NCBI GenBank assembly: GCA_051294375.1
Contig: CM119266.1
Span: 21,341,987-21,405,986 of the forward strand
Source: Paraspadella gotoi
Taxonomy: Eukaryota > Chaetognatha
Direction: 5' to 3'
Length of the DNA stretch: 64,000 nucleotides
Each line of letters opens with the position of its first letter. The stretch's first letter is position 1. This document shows positions 36,282 through 47,574 of this stretch, in pieces. Both the position numbers and the translations under genes were made by a program. Under the pieces are notes generated by a model that worked only from the letters and a program-made list of their open reading frames with translations, was not told where the DNA came from and made no database searches.

Positions 36282-37593
36282 CTTTTTTCATCCTCCGTCA
36301 GTTTGTTGTTCAACTTCGCGGCCATCTGTCAAAAATCTGTAAGAAGTATGGAATACCTGTTTCTGACAATAGCATTGAATTAAGCGGGTATGATGGACTA
36401 AAATACACCAACCGTTCATCAGCGCCATTGGTGCCGCAGGACAAGTCATTCGCCTCCCAGCCCAAAGGTCCGGGGTTCTAGCCCGGTGGTCGCCTTGCAG
36501 TTAAGAGGGACGAGGCGCTTAACGCGCCTGTAACACGGTGTTACAGCCTGATCTAAAAGCTTAGGGACTGCTTATATTGAACGGTTTTGTCACTAACATA
36601 TAACAATTATTACTGTCTCTTCATTGGTAGGCCCGACTTCCAAACACAACAGCAACAACAACACTTTCAGGCGATATGCCTCAACCTGGCGATGCACTTT
36701 CCGCTCACAACACATCAGGCAACATGCCTCAACTTGGTGACGCACTTTCCACCAACAACAACAATTCACTGAAGAGACGCACGACTTCTCCCTACGGGAG
36801 GGGGATGTATGGTGGACTAAAATCCACCAACCGTTCATCAGCGGCCATTGGTGCCGGAGGCAAGTCATCACTTCCCCACCCAAAGGTCCGGGATTCTAGC
36901 CCGTGGTCGCCTAGCAGTTAAGAGGGACGGGGCGCTTAACCCGCCTAACACGGTGTTACAGCCTGATCCGAAGCTCAGGGACTGCTTATATGAACGGTTC
37001 TGTCACTAACATATAACAATTATCACTGTCTCTTCACGGGTATTTTTTTTATGTTTTCATTTAACATACATCATATTTAATTAACATCTTAATTCAATGA
37101 AATTATAGAATGTCATAATTTCAATCGTATTTATAAGTTTTTTCCATCAATTAAGATAATTTAAGAGATTAAAAAATTTACAAGTTAAGTTTGTAAATTC
37201 ACAATAAAGCCCTTGTTTCATATGTCTTAATAAGACATAATGAAACAAGGGCTTTATTGTGAATATACAAACTTAACTTGTAAATTTTTACTCTTTACTA
37301 ATAAGTATTAACGAAGTGAAAATATGAGAAGTGTTTTAAAATAAGTTTGCGTTAATCCAAAAAATTGCACTATCCTTTTCCTTCGTTGATAGAGAAGCAT
37401 AGCACTTTGGTAGTTATTAGATAAATAAATAATCCTTATATTGCTTATTTTATTACGATCTTACCCGGAATCTTGGATTGAGATTTCGATAAGACGCCGG
37501 TCGCCTCTTTTCCACGGCGACGTCTCCATCGACGACGACGACGACGATGAGAAAAACGGCGACGATTTGAAACAAAGTCCAGGAACCTTTCAT
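35267..37593 (-). CDS. Small secreted cysteine-rich protein, 131 aa, four exons
   Basis: Exons (minus): 37593-37465, 35773-35671, 35531-35481 and 35379-35267; phases 0, 1, 1 agree and the stop TGA is at 35269-35267. Seen: a strong signal peptide (MKGSWTLFQIVAVF followed by ILe/Val) in its own exon, a basic linker containing EKRR (a possible processing site), then twelve cysteines in two modules: C-x4-C-x5-CC-x4-C-x4-C, and C-x7-C-x4-CC-x13-C-x2-C. The spacing recalls dickkopf, prokineticin/colipase or knottin folds, but I cannot assign a family. Inference: a secreted ligand, inhibitor or defence peptide. The first intron (1.7 kb) holds a CT microsatellite, a miniature LTR element and a 117-bp palindrome. 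Exon 1 lies inside the duplicated segment and recurs at 47446-47574 without its 3' exons. Confidence 0.82.
36149..36285. repeat. (CT)n microsatellite in two blocks
   Basis: CT runs at about 36151-36206 and 36226-36278 are joined by 'tctcactcactttctt'. It abuts the left edge of the duplicated segment (36296), so it is a likely assembly break point. Confidence 0.95.
36391..37036 (+). mobile_element. Miniature LTR (TRIM-like) element, copy 1
   Basis: Terminal direct repeats at 36391-36623 (233 bp) and 36810-37036 (227 bp) both start TG (TGATGGAC / TGGTGGAC) and end CTCTTCA. A 6-bp target-site duplication CGGGTA flanks the element at 36385-36390 and 37037-37042. The 186-bp interior starts 'ttggtaggcccg' (a possible primer-binding site), holds a 48-bp unit in two tandem copies (36668-36763), and ends with a purine run 'gggaggggga'. 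There is no coding capacity. It inserted in intron 1 of the cysteine-rich gene, in the orientation opposite to transcription. Alternative: a pair of tRNA-related SINEs, since each repeat contains 'ggttctagccc'-like B-box sequence. Confidence 0.75.
37173..37289. repeat. 117-bp near-perfect palindrome, copy 1
   Basis: Two ~57-bp arms meet at 'tcttaa/taaga' near 37230 with virtually no loop. The arms differ at only a few positions and include 'acaataaagcccttgtttca' and its complement. It lies 136 bp beyond the LTR element in the same intron. It may be a foldback/MITE remnant or a transcribed hairpin. Confidence 0.85.
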
Positions 37594-40500
37594 TTTGTAA
37601 TTTCTTAACTTGCGATTATATTGTGTCGTTAATTAGTTAGTTTTTGTTAGTGCCTCGAAAGAGACTGTTAAAAAGAAGGGGAAAATGTACGTACTTTTAA
37701 AACTGTTTCGACAGTTTTTATATTTGTGCTATTAGCGAAATGGAGTTATATAAAGATTAAAAGTAGGAAAAAAAAGTGGCGAGGATTTAAAAATATTAGT
37801 TTATGTACCAATAAAACCCATATTAATCATAAATGCTAGAAATTAATTCATTCTTGCATTGCGCAAAAAAAATGGAATCCCAAATGACAACTCCGGAGTT
37901 TTCGCAGTAATGTCATAACCAAAACAAAAAAACCTCGTTGCGTCGGGCGTCTCGAAGAAAGTTTCTATGGTGCATTGAAATGAAACGCGTGGGAGGAAAG
38001 GAGGAGGAGGAAGAGGAGGAGGAGGAGTTGGAATGCGGAAGCGAGGACGATACGGAATAATATTCAGTACTGTAATTCATACTAATAATTTATACGATAT
38101 GACGAATTGCTTATCTAAGTACGTAGAAAAAATGAATGAAATTATCTTTTTATTTACCCTGTTAGTGTTATAGACGTATAAAAAGTGAGTAATAGTGACT
38201 GGGATATTACTTTCCAAACCAATATTACTTTCCAACGCCACCGCTTCCACTCCTCGTCAACCCCAGCGTTCCTCGGCCTCGTTGAAACTCTAACCGGAAG
38301 TGAACTGCGTCAGAGTGACGTCAAACTCGGCTGGAGGATGGCGTCGCAGCGGCGCCCGATAGTTGGGGGGCGGGGGAGGTCGGCGGCGAGGAGCGGCGGA
38401 CGCGGCCGGCCACGCGGGACGCCGGCCGGGAAGCGGTTCGAGTATCGTCTTTGCGCGCATGTACGTGCGCCAAAACGTCGTTCGCGCGCAAGGGGCTTCT
38501 TGCACGCATTGGAGTTAATAACCGATTTAGGGACGGACGGTTTTGAAAAAGCGGTGGCGGACGACCGGACTTATCTTTCATTTTATTTCCAGACAGATCA
38601 ACATTTTGCATCCAAAAACCCACTTTGCATTCACGCTCAGATTGCTGCGGTCTTTATGGCGTTAGGCGGCGCTCTTCGTTGCCGGTTGGTTGTCAGTGAA
38701 ATTCTCCTGATACTGGCAATCAGGCAACCAATTAAATGAATCTTTTATAATGCGAAATTGTCTTAATATTAGAAAATCGGTTACAGCTCTTTAAATACAT
38801 AAGTGAAAGAAGGTTTAATATGAAAGAAAAATATAGATGCCACTGACACTGGCACTGTTTCTTTTCACATTATTATGATCAAGGCTGCTAAGCAACCTGC
38901 CAAAAAACATAAAAACGGTTTCTATAGTTATCTCTCTAGGTCACGAAAGTGACAAAAATGGACATGACTTGAGGCGTTGACTTCGTCTTTTATACATAAT
39001 TACTAACATTTGCCCTCCTCTTAAGAGATATCTTAAACCCTAATATTTAGTAATTTACTTCGTAACTTTGTTTCATTCACGTTTATTGAGATGGAGGAAT
39101 ATGTTCTACCGTTCCTTTTTGTGTCCTTTTACACTAATTAGCAATTTCAATAGCCTTAATAAAAATCAATTTTGTTTACTGCAATATGTAAATGAAATTT
39201 TCGTACTAAACGTGATGAATCTCAGATTATCTAAGTATTAACAGCAAGTGTAACTCTACGAAAACACTCCATTCCGACCCATCACAAAATCTGCGGAAGC
39301 CCGGAGATACGCGAGGGAATTTGATGAACGGAAGAGAAAAACGAATAACCCGAAACCAGAACCAACCGACCGGAAACGACGCCACGCACAGGGTGACGGG
39401 GCATTAACAAAAGGCAAACAAAGTGCTGCCTCATTTTGGGACCAAAAAGGCCATTCAAATATTTTTTAAACCCCTTATGGTATTTTTTACTTATGAATTT
39501 TTAGTTAAATTGTTACTGTCAGTACTGTGTAACACTGTAATAGTTTATAAATTAAGTTCCTGTTATCGTTTCAGCTGAGTAGTCAGACGAAATTATTTTG
39601 GCTGTATATAAGAAGAAAAAAAAATCTTTGCCAGATCTTTCTTTTTCACGTATTTGTCCAAAATATAAACATCGTTAAAGGAAAAAGATTGGATGGATTA
39701 TTTGAGGAAGGAAAGATGGGGGGGGGAAAGAAAGAGAGGAGGAAGGTGAAGTGAGAAAAAAGCAACTCGGGCGCAAAATATAAATAATAGAAAGGAAGAA
39801 AAATCACCGGAAGTAAGTTTTTTTTAAATTATCTTATCTTACAACAAACTAGAATGTCCCCGATGAGCCAAGCATCATGGCCCATTGGACCTCCAACGTT
39901 AATTCAGAAATCCGATCCTCAGCGTCAACATCGTTGATTATCGGAACTATCAGTTTTCCTTATGGGCTAAAACGACATTCAATATTCGGATAATTAAACT
40001 AAAAACTATTGCCACAAAAAATAACATTCCGATTCTCTAAGGTTCTTCTTCCCGTCACATTCCTTGTTTATTTACTCGTTTTCTTTGTTTCGTTCTCAAG
40101 GCCAAAAAAATCGGCATCCGACAAGACTCGGATGATAGAATGTTTCCTTCTCTCCCATATATCCACCTCTCCCTCCTTGTCCACCCCACGAAGACTTGGC
40201 TTTTTTTCCCCCAATTTCACTAAAAATATTTCCTCAAACTATTGTTGTTGATTTTTGGTTCGGTCCTCGTTTTCCCTCGACGTTTTTTACCATTTGTTTT
40301 TTGTTTGGTTGTTTTTTTTTAAGTTTATTGGCGACGCAAAATATCTTTCAACAAAAACGAGACTGAGCCAGATTTTCATCGAATGTTAAAAAAATACGGC
40401 CGATAAAAATATTTGGCTCATGAAGGCAACCTTAGATATCACGATAAAATATTTCTACGATAGACAGAGCAGTATTGCGATCGTCCAAATATTGTAATCT

Positions 40501-41286
40501 GTATTTGCTGAAGATTTTAATCACGCAGAAAGGCTACCAAGCTATGAAACAATTTTAATTTAAAAGTTTTTAGTGCCACACGAAGGAACAAATTACTGCC
40601 CGTTATTTTCTGTTTCAGAACTACGGATCTGACTATAGTCCGCCACTAGCGGTGGGTTAGACGTCCCGTCCGCTTACTAGCATTGACACCCAGGGGCGGG
40701 AACACAGACCGCTTGGTGGGGAATTCTCGCTCTTACGCCATCGGGGCTGCGCTGATGACTCAGGCGGGTGGCATAGCGAATGTGTTTTCACAATGGTTGT
40801 TGATCAACGCATGCCGCTTTTATCAAAATAAAATAACCCAAACAGAAATATACAAACTATTATATTTTATTAGCCCGAATGGGTAACTTTACTATTGACG
40901 TCCGTTTCTTAATCCATGAATTTTGTTTTCCCTTTAAAATCGAATTTCAGTTTTCGCAATGATAGCATATCTTTTTGCACAATATATATATTTTTTTTTT
41001 TAAACTTTTTTCGTTAGTGAAAAAAAGATATTTTTACATTTTTTAATTTTTAATTACTTTTTATATTTGGGTTTAAGGGTGGTTAAATCAGGGGTGGTAC
41101 GATTAGGGGCGGTTAGGTTAGTTATCAAATGATTTTTTTTAATCGAACTTTTTTTTACCCATACCAATATTTTTTTTTTGTTGTAACGAAATTTCAATAT
41201 GTCACTCATAAGAAGCGCGAATGTAAATTAAGCCCTCGAATTATATTAATTCACACATCACACTGTAAAAAAAAAAAAAATTACAT
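37594..41286. other. Spacer in copy 1, no gene seen
   Basis: Same content as 47575-51293: an AGG tract at 37997-38030, a GC-rich promoter-like island at about 38280-38490, AT-rich sequence with A/T runs, a GC-richer patch at 40625-40780 and a TTAGGG-like tract at 41080-41130. Confidence 0.5.
38293..38345. promoter_or_regulatory. Promoter-like ETS + CRE cluster, copy 1
   Basis: ACCGGAAGTG (38293-38302), perfect TGACGTCA (38316-38323) and 'aggatggcg' (38335-38343) lie in a GC-rich island. It is identical in copy 2 at 48279. Confidence 0.45.
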
Positions 41287-44180
41287 AACTAATAGCACAG
41301 AGTGAAAAATTTACTTCAACATCTTTTACACTCGTCTCCTTCCCAAAATTCGACAACCTCCTTCTTCGTTTCAGCTCCGCATTGCGTTCCAGTCCGAAGG
41401 CTCTGAGGCAGCGGCTTTCCATTCGTTCTCGTGCCATCAGCGTCCACCAGGTGGTCGACACTGACGACGCCCGAAAAACGCCGAGCGTCGCTTCCACGTT
41501 TAGGGGCGCTCCCTCCTCTCGAAGTAGGGAATAAAGGTAACTGGCGGCGATGGAGGCCTTTCTCGCAACCAGCAAAGCGCATGAAGTTAAGAACGGGCGC
41601 GTATCAGAATGGACAGTGGCGGACGCTCCTGAGATAGATATATATATAAATATTATATACATAAAATTTGACATTACAAACATCAAATAACACCATGAAT
41701 CTAATTGGAAAATATGATTTTTCTCCAAAAATATACCGTTGTATTCTTTTTTTTCTTTACTCGAAAGTTTTGGAATATTGATTAAATATTTTAAGAATCG
41801 GTCTGTACTGCCGAAAGCGCTTGGTTTTACGACGAGTTTAATTTAGGATAAATTACTTGTTGATAGCGACGACTTGTTAAGTGACTTTGTTTCAATAAAC
41901 TGATCCTGTTCCCACATGGCGAGACGACTGAACGTCAAGGAGTTCGAAGCATCCTGACGTAACAAAATCTGACCACTATCCTCAACAAACGGCGCCGCCG
42001 CGTTCGACGTCGTCCACCGCCCAGGCGGCCTACCCGCCAGCGTTCAGGTTATGAGACGCCTCGATGGACGAACGAACCCAGCTGCGATCGTTGCGGCGCC
42101 GGTTGAAGAAGCGTAGCAGATGGTGATGCCGCCAGACGAGCGGCGGATTCCAAATGATTGAAGGAGACGAAAAGGTTGACGAAAGCGCATTGCTCCGTTA
42201 GATTCGATTAGAAAAGCTGACCCCGATAGTAAACCATATGGTGAGGTTGACTTATGACCAGTAGACCGCAGAGCCATACTGATGAGGGCGGGATAAACAG
42301 GGACCTAGTTGGATCTTATAAGTCGGACTGAAGGAGTTGCTTCCTCGTTGAAGAGAGTCGCAGGTTTCGCGAGGCGTCCGTCCGCAAGTTTTCAGAGATG
42401 GGTTTCTAATCTCCCGTCAAGACAATTCCTCATTATTCATCTTTGTTGTTATCGATTTCATTATTGTTCGTGTTCCTCCTTCGATCCTATTTCCCACGGA
42501 CGTCATTGCACATGGAACGGTCTTCCCTTCCCTAGTTTCTGTCCTCGAGAAAGAACTTCGGCGGGTCTCGACCGCAGAAACTCGTACGCCTGGTGTCGAA
42601 GGCGGCCCTTCTTTTATGAGCCAGGAGGGTCTCGACTCGGGGAACCAGGAGAAAGACTTCAGGGAGGACACGACGACGGCGAACGAAGCCTGAACCCGTA
42701 CAACCAGCAGGGCACAAGGGTGCCGCTCCAATGCCCGGAATGTACGCGCGTAGCGTGTGGAGTCTGAACAGAAATAAGAAATGATACTAATGAAATTTAG
42801 AGTGTTAATGGCGTAGTTTGCCGTCTCGGACAACCAGATTACAATTGTTTTTATTCCATTTATAAACAAGCGGCTCTTGCCCCGACTTTGTATACGTACG
42901 ACCTGGCACCGGAGAAAGAAGGATAACGGAGCGAGGAAGGGTTAGAGAGAGAGACCCTAGGTAAGTCGCCTCACAATACTTTAAGGCCTGCAATACTTTT
43001 ACAAGATAATATATTAGCAGGAACCCAGCAAGTTTTAAACAAGCGGACGCCATTGTATAAAAAGACCACTCCCGTATAGCGATGCGGTATAATATTCAAT
43101 TTAGTATCGACGATAAAAGCCTTAACGATTTTTAAACATTCATTGTTTTAAAATCTTTTTGAACTTACGCAATCCATGGAAGCACTGGCTCTCGACTGGC
43201 CTGAACCAAGACATGTTGGCACATCAACTCCAACGCACTCCGTGGTGACGGAGGAAAACAATTCGTATCCGCAATAAGAGTTCAACCGCTATCATACCCA
43301 ACGTAGGACACTCCGAGAAAGTATCATGCTAAAAAAAAGCATTTGCTGAAGCAAAACCACTCACTCGATTTAAGCAATAATGCCTTGGATTATATGATTT
43401 CGTCGTTTCCTTCATAGCAAATGCTTTTAGTTTAATTGAAAATAAAATGGCTTTCCAAACACTTCCATTTTTCAAAAGATAACTAAGCAAACAAAATGTA
43501 GTTTATTAATATAATAATTAATAATATTTCTAACTTCATTTCGATCCCCCCCACCAATCCCCCGCCCTATACCACTTTTCATCAACCTGCACGGCGACTA
43601 AATCAAAAACGTGAAATTCCACGCCAACCTGCAGCCCCGGCCAATTCCGGGCCACACAGCTGCCGCCGTCATGTGCGACCCGTTCGCCTCCCCAAAGTGT
43701 TCGCCTGAGATATCCGCAGAAGAGGAACGATCAGCGCGGTGGTTGAGGTTGCCGTATAAAAATATGCTGATAAAATAGGTCAAATAGCGATGATGCTCGC
43801 GACACCAAAATCAACTCCCCATCGGCGACCATAGAGTGAGATTTTGGGCGTTTCCGGAAGGTGTCCAGCTATGCCGGGCCTAGCTTCGCATCCGGGCGGA
43901 GACAACCTGCTCGGCTGAGGATTCTAGAGGATACGCGGGGTGACGGTTGTGAAGATACCCTCGGCGCCGGAGGGATGTCCGTCATTAGAGGCGCTTCATC
44001 GTTCGCGCACCAAACAAGGATGGAGCGCGTTGAGCTGACGAGGGAATTGCCCGAAGAAAAGGAACAGCAAAGAAGCCATCCCTTCCACCGCAAGGCGCAG
44101 AAGATGCCCAAGGGGAACAACCGCATGAGGTCCGAGGCGGAAGGTACAGATTCGTTCCAGCCGAAGGATCGCCGCCCATG
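41287..44180 (-). pseudogene. Broken copy of SLC22-like transporter B
   Basis: Corresponds to 51294-53880. Approximate exon remnants: 41290-41632 (exon 4), 41925-42760 (exon 3), 43165-43325 (exon 2) and 43595-44180 (exon 1). Each contains many single-base insertions, so frames change every few dozen codons, while the recognisable peptide pieces are those of the intact gene. Probably uncorrected sequence, not a true pseudogene. Confidence 0.8.
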
Positions 44181-44819
44181 ATGATTCGATGGACTATGGA
44201 GAAAATGACGAAACGATTGTCTAATTTTACTCTTCTTTTTCGTCGGTTTTCTATCTTGAGAAATGATCGAGGGCAAAGATGATATCTGTATTTATTCGGA
44301 CCGTTTTTATTTCTTCATTAACGTAAGGAACAACGGGGCAGAGAAAGTTTGCCTAAACAAAAAATATTAACTAAAGTAAAGCACATACTGCGAGCTCCTC
44401 AATACCGGGTAAAATCTGGATCCTTGGGCGTGGACTTTTTCACTGTTGATAGGATTTTCATACATGAAATAAAAAGCCTAATAAGCTTGTGGAAGATTTA
44501 GATGATTTTCTTTAAAAGCTAATATACCTACCTAATAACTTTTTTTCCTTTTTTTTAAAAGCATATTTAACATAAAAAAATTTCAAATACAGACTTGCAA
44601 TTTATTTAAAATAAGTCCCATTGCGAGAGAACGCGAAAGAATAATTTTTTATTTTTAAAAGTCGTCATTTTCCTGAAAATTCTACATTTATAATTAATTT
44701 ACTGAATTTATACAACATCAGTATATTTGACGTTTTCTCTCTGAATGCTTTCCGATCTAATTGGGTTTAATCACGTCAGCCGGATCGACCGTGGAATTGT
44801 ACATAAGGTCAGAGATCCT

Positions 44820-46037
44820 TCTAGTTCGATACTCATCACTCTCCCCCTTCCTCCTACCCCAAAACCCTGTCACCTCTTCGTTCTTCTACGCTCATCTCTC
44901 TCCACATCCGCCGGACTCTGCGGCAAGCGTGTTCCCAACGTCTGCGTCTATCAGCTGCCGTCAAAATCGCCAAGACGACGCCGATCGCATCCGAGAGTCG
45001 CTTCCACGGCCAATGCGCGCTTTGCGTTTGAAAAGTAGGAAAGGTAGCTGCGGAGCGATCGATCACGACGCGGCAGAGCAGCATCGAGACGATTAATGCA
45101 CGGCCGCGGTTCAAAGTCGCAAAAAGTTTCCCTGAGCATAAAATTTTTGTACGTCAAATGTTGTTTGGTATATTTAACTGAATGTTGATGCAGCTTATTC
45201 AGTCAATCAAAACCAAGCCAATCTAATCATACATAATGTTTACTTAGCTTCCCACAGATCGCGATTCTCAGGCAGACGCTCAACGACGCCAGCGGAAGAA
45301 ATAATCATGCTGAACGCCGTGACCTGCATCGACGGCCGCGCGGCCGCTCGATGTCGTCCACCGCAACTCGTCGGTCGCCAGAGTCAAAAAACCGCCGCCC
45401 GATGACTGCGAAGCCGACGCCATCGAGGGACCCGTGTTAACGAGATTGGCCAGAGTACAAAGGCGCCGAGGAATTCGCGCCGGGATTCCATGAGTTGAAT
45501 GACGGGAAAGTGAGGTAATCGATCCCCGGGCAAGATTGCGTAGCGAAAAAGCCGACCAGATGGTAGGACCAGCCCACCAGTTAAGGACCAATAGAGCTGG
45601 AAATGACGCGAGAGGAGACCAGAACCAAGCGTGGATCTCAGGCTCGACGCAGAACGAGATGGCCGGGCGGCTGGTTGAAGCGCTTGATGCTGGCGGCGGC
45701 TGTCGCGTGTTGCCGTGTTGGCGCTGCGCATCAGCTGTTATCGCTGGGATTCTTTGTTAACGCATCTTGGAAATGCGAACATTCTTTAATTCCTCTTCCT
45801 TTCCTCGTCATTTCCATCGACCAAACCTTCTCTCTTCTCTCCGAAAACATCTTGAAGGAATTCTTCCCCACTCCAACTTCATCCGCGACTTTTGGCGGTC
45901 GCTCCTCTAACGATCTTGAAGGCCTCTTGGAGGTGGCCCTTTGGATTAGCCAAGGCGGGAGAGTCGGGATATGATAGCCGGATAGGGCGAACAAATTGGA
46001 ATCCGTACACAAGAGACATAAGGTGCGCCGATGCGGA
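44820..46037 (-). pseudogene. Broken partial copy of SLC22-like transporter C (exons 3-4)
   Basis: Corresponds to 54482-55658. Exon 4 remnant is at about 44820-45135 and exon 3 remnant at about 45255-46037. Exons 1-2 are absent because copy 1 stops at the gap. Insertions disrupt every frame. Confidence 0.8.
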
Positions 46038-46249
46038 ATTAGGGTAATGGAGATAGTAAAGTTAATGTAAAAGCGAAGAGTGTCTCTTTGTGTAAAGCGG
46101 ATATTATCGCAAGTGATAGTTAATTTTAATTTATTTGAATTATTGATTACTGTGGAGAGAGAGAGAAAGAGGAGAGACTTTTTTTAGTTTTTCAGTCGGA
46201 TTGGCTTATCAGCAAGGTTGACACATATGTAAGTTGCAGAAAGAAAAAA

Positions 46250-46274
46250 NNNNNNNNNNNNNNNNNNNNNNNNN
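46250..46274. other. Assembly gap, exactly 25 N
   Basis: Separates duplicate copy 1 from copy 2. The left side is A-rich, and the right side begins with the same sequence as 36296. Confidence 0.98.
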
Positions 46275-46370
46275 CGTCAGTTTGTTGTTCAACTTCGCGG
46301 CCATTTGTCAAAAATGCTGTAAGAAGTATGGAATACCTGTTTCTGACAATAGCATTGAATTAGGCGGGTA

Positions 46371-47017
46371 TGATGGACTAAAATACACCAACCGTTCATC
46401 AGCGCCATGGGCCGAGGATCCAGTCATTCGCCTCCCAGCCCAAAGGTCCGGGGTTCTAGCCCGGTGGTCGCCTTGCAGTTAAGAGGGACGAGGCGCTTAA
46501 CGCGCCTGTAACACGGTGTTACAGCCTGATCTAAAGCTTAGGGACTGCTTATATTGAACGGTTTTGTCACTAACATATAACAATTATTACTGTCTCTTCA
46601 TTGGTGAGGCCCGACTTCCAAACACAACAGCAACAACAACACTTTCAGGCGATATGCCTCAACCTGGCGATGCACTTTCCGCTCACAACACATCAGGCAA
46701 CATGCCTCAACTTGGTGACGCACTTTCCACCAACAACAACAATTCACTGAAGAGACGCACCGACTTCTCCCTACGGGAGGGGGGATGTATGGTGGACTAA
46801 AATCCACCAACCGTTCATCAGCGGCCATTGGTGCCGGAGGCAAGTCATTCACTTCCCCACCCAAAGGTCCGGGATTCTAGCCCGTGGTCGCCTAGCAGTT
46901 AAGAGGGACGGGGCGCTTAACCCGCCTAACACGGTGTTACAGCCTGATCCGAAGCTCAGGGACTGCATATATGAACGGTTCTGTCACTAACATATAACAA
47001 TTATCACTGTCTCTTCA
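46371..47017 (+). mobile_element. Miniature LTR (TRIM-like) element, copy 2
   Basis: Same element as 36391-37036: repeats at 46371-46600 and 46790-47017, with the same CGGGTA duplication at 46365-46370 and 47018-47023. An identical insertion site means this is the same insertion event, not a second transposition. Confidence 0.75.
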
Positions 47018-47151
47018 CGGGTATTTTTTTATGTTTCATTTAACATACATCATATTTAATTAACATCTTAATTCAATGAAATTATAGAATGTCATAATTT
47101 CAATCGTATTTATAAGTTTTTTCCATCAATTTAAGATAATTTAAGAGATTT

Positions 47152-47270
47152 AAAAATTTACAAGTTAAGTTTGTAAATTCACAATAAAGCCCTTGTTTCA
47201 TATGTCTTAATAAGACATAATGAAACAAGGGCTTTATTGTGAATATACAAACTTAACTTGTAAATTTTTA
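47152..47270. repeat. Near-perfect palindrome, copy 2
   Basis: Same as 37173-37289. Confidence 0.85.
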
Positions 47271-47445
47271 CTCTTTACTAATAAATATTAACGAAGTGAA
47301 AATATGAGAAGTGTTTAAAATAAGTTTGCGTTAATCCAAAAAATTGCACTATCCTTTTTCCTTCGTTGATAGAGAAGCATAGCACTTTGGTAGTTTATTA
47401 GATAAATAAATAATCCTTATATTGCTTATTTTATTACGATCTTAC

Positions 47446-47574
47446 CCGGAATCTTGGATTGAGATTTCGATAAGACGCCGGTCGCCTCTTTTCCACGGCG
47501 ACGTCTCCATCGACGACGACGACGACGATGAGAAAAACGGCGACGATTTGAAACAAAGTCCAGGAACCTTTCAT
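47446..47574 (-). CDS. Second copy of exon 1 of the cysteine-rich protein
   Basis: 43 codons with the same signal peptide as 37465-37593 and the same GTAAGA donor. No downstream exons exist between here and the gap at 46250. If the duplication is an artefact this is the same exon; in the true locus it is joined to 35773-35267. Confidence 0.7.

Larger units (their letters stand above)
36296..46249. repeat. Copy 1 of a ~9.6-kb duplicated segment (noisy)
   Basis: It matches 46275-55860 base for base with scattered single-base indels up to about 41 kb. From about 41.3 kb the density of inserted bases rises sharply and all transporter exons are broken. It ends at a 25-N gap where copy 2 enters its 18-bp satellite. 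See the findings for why this is probably an unmerged contig overlap. Confidence 0.9.

Noticed and set aside
36391-37036. Simple pair of tRNA-derived SINEs
   Set aside because: TG...CA ends, matching CGGGTA flanks only at the outer edges and a purine run before the second repeat favour one LTR-type element, though SINE ancestry of the repeats is not excluded.
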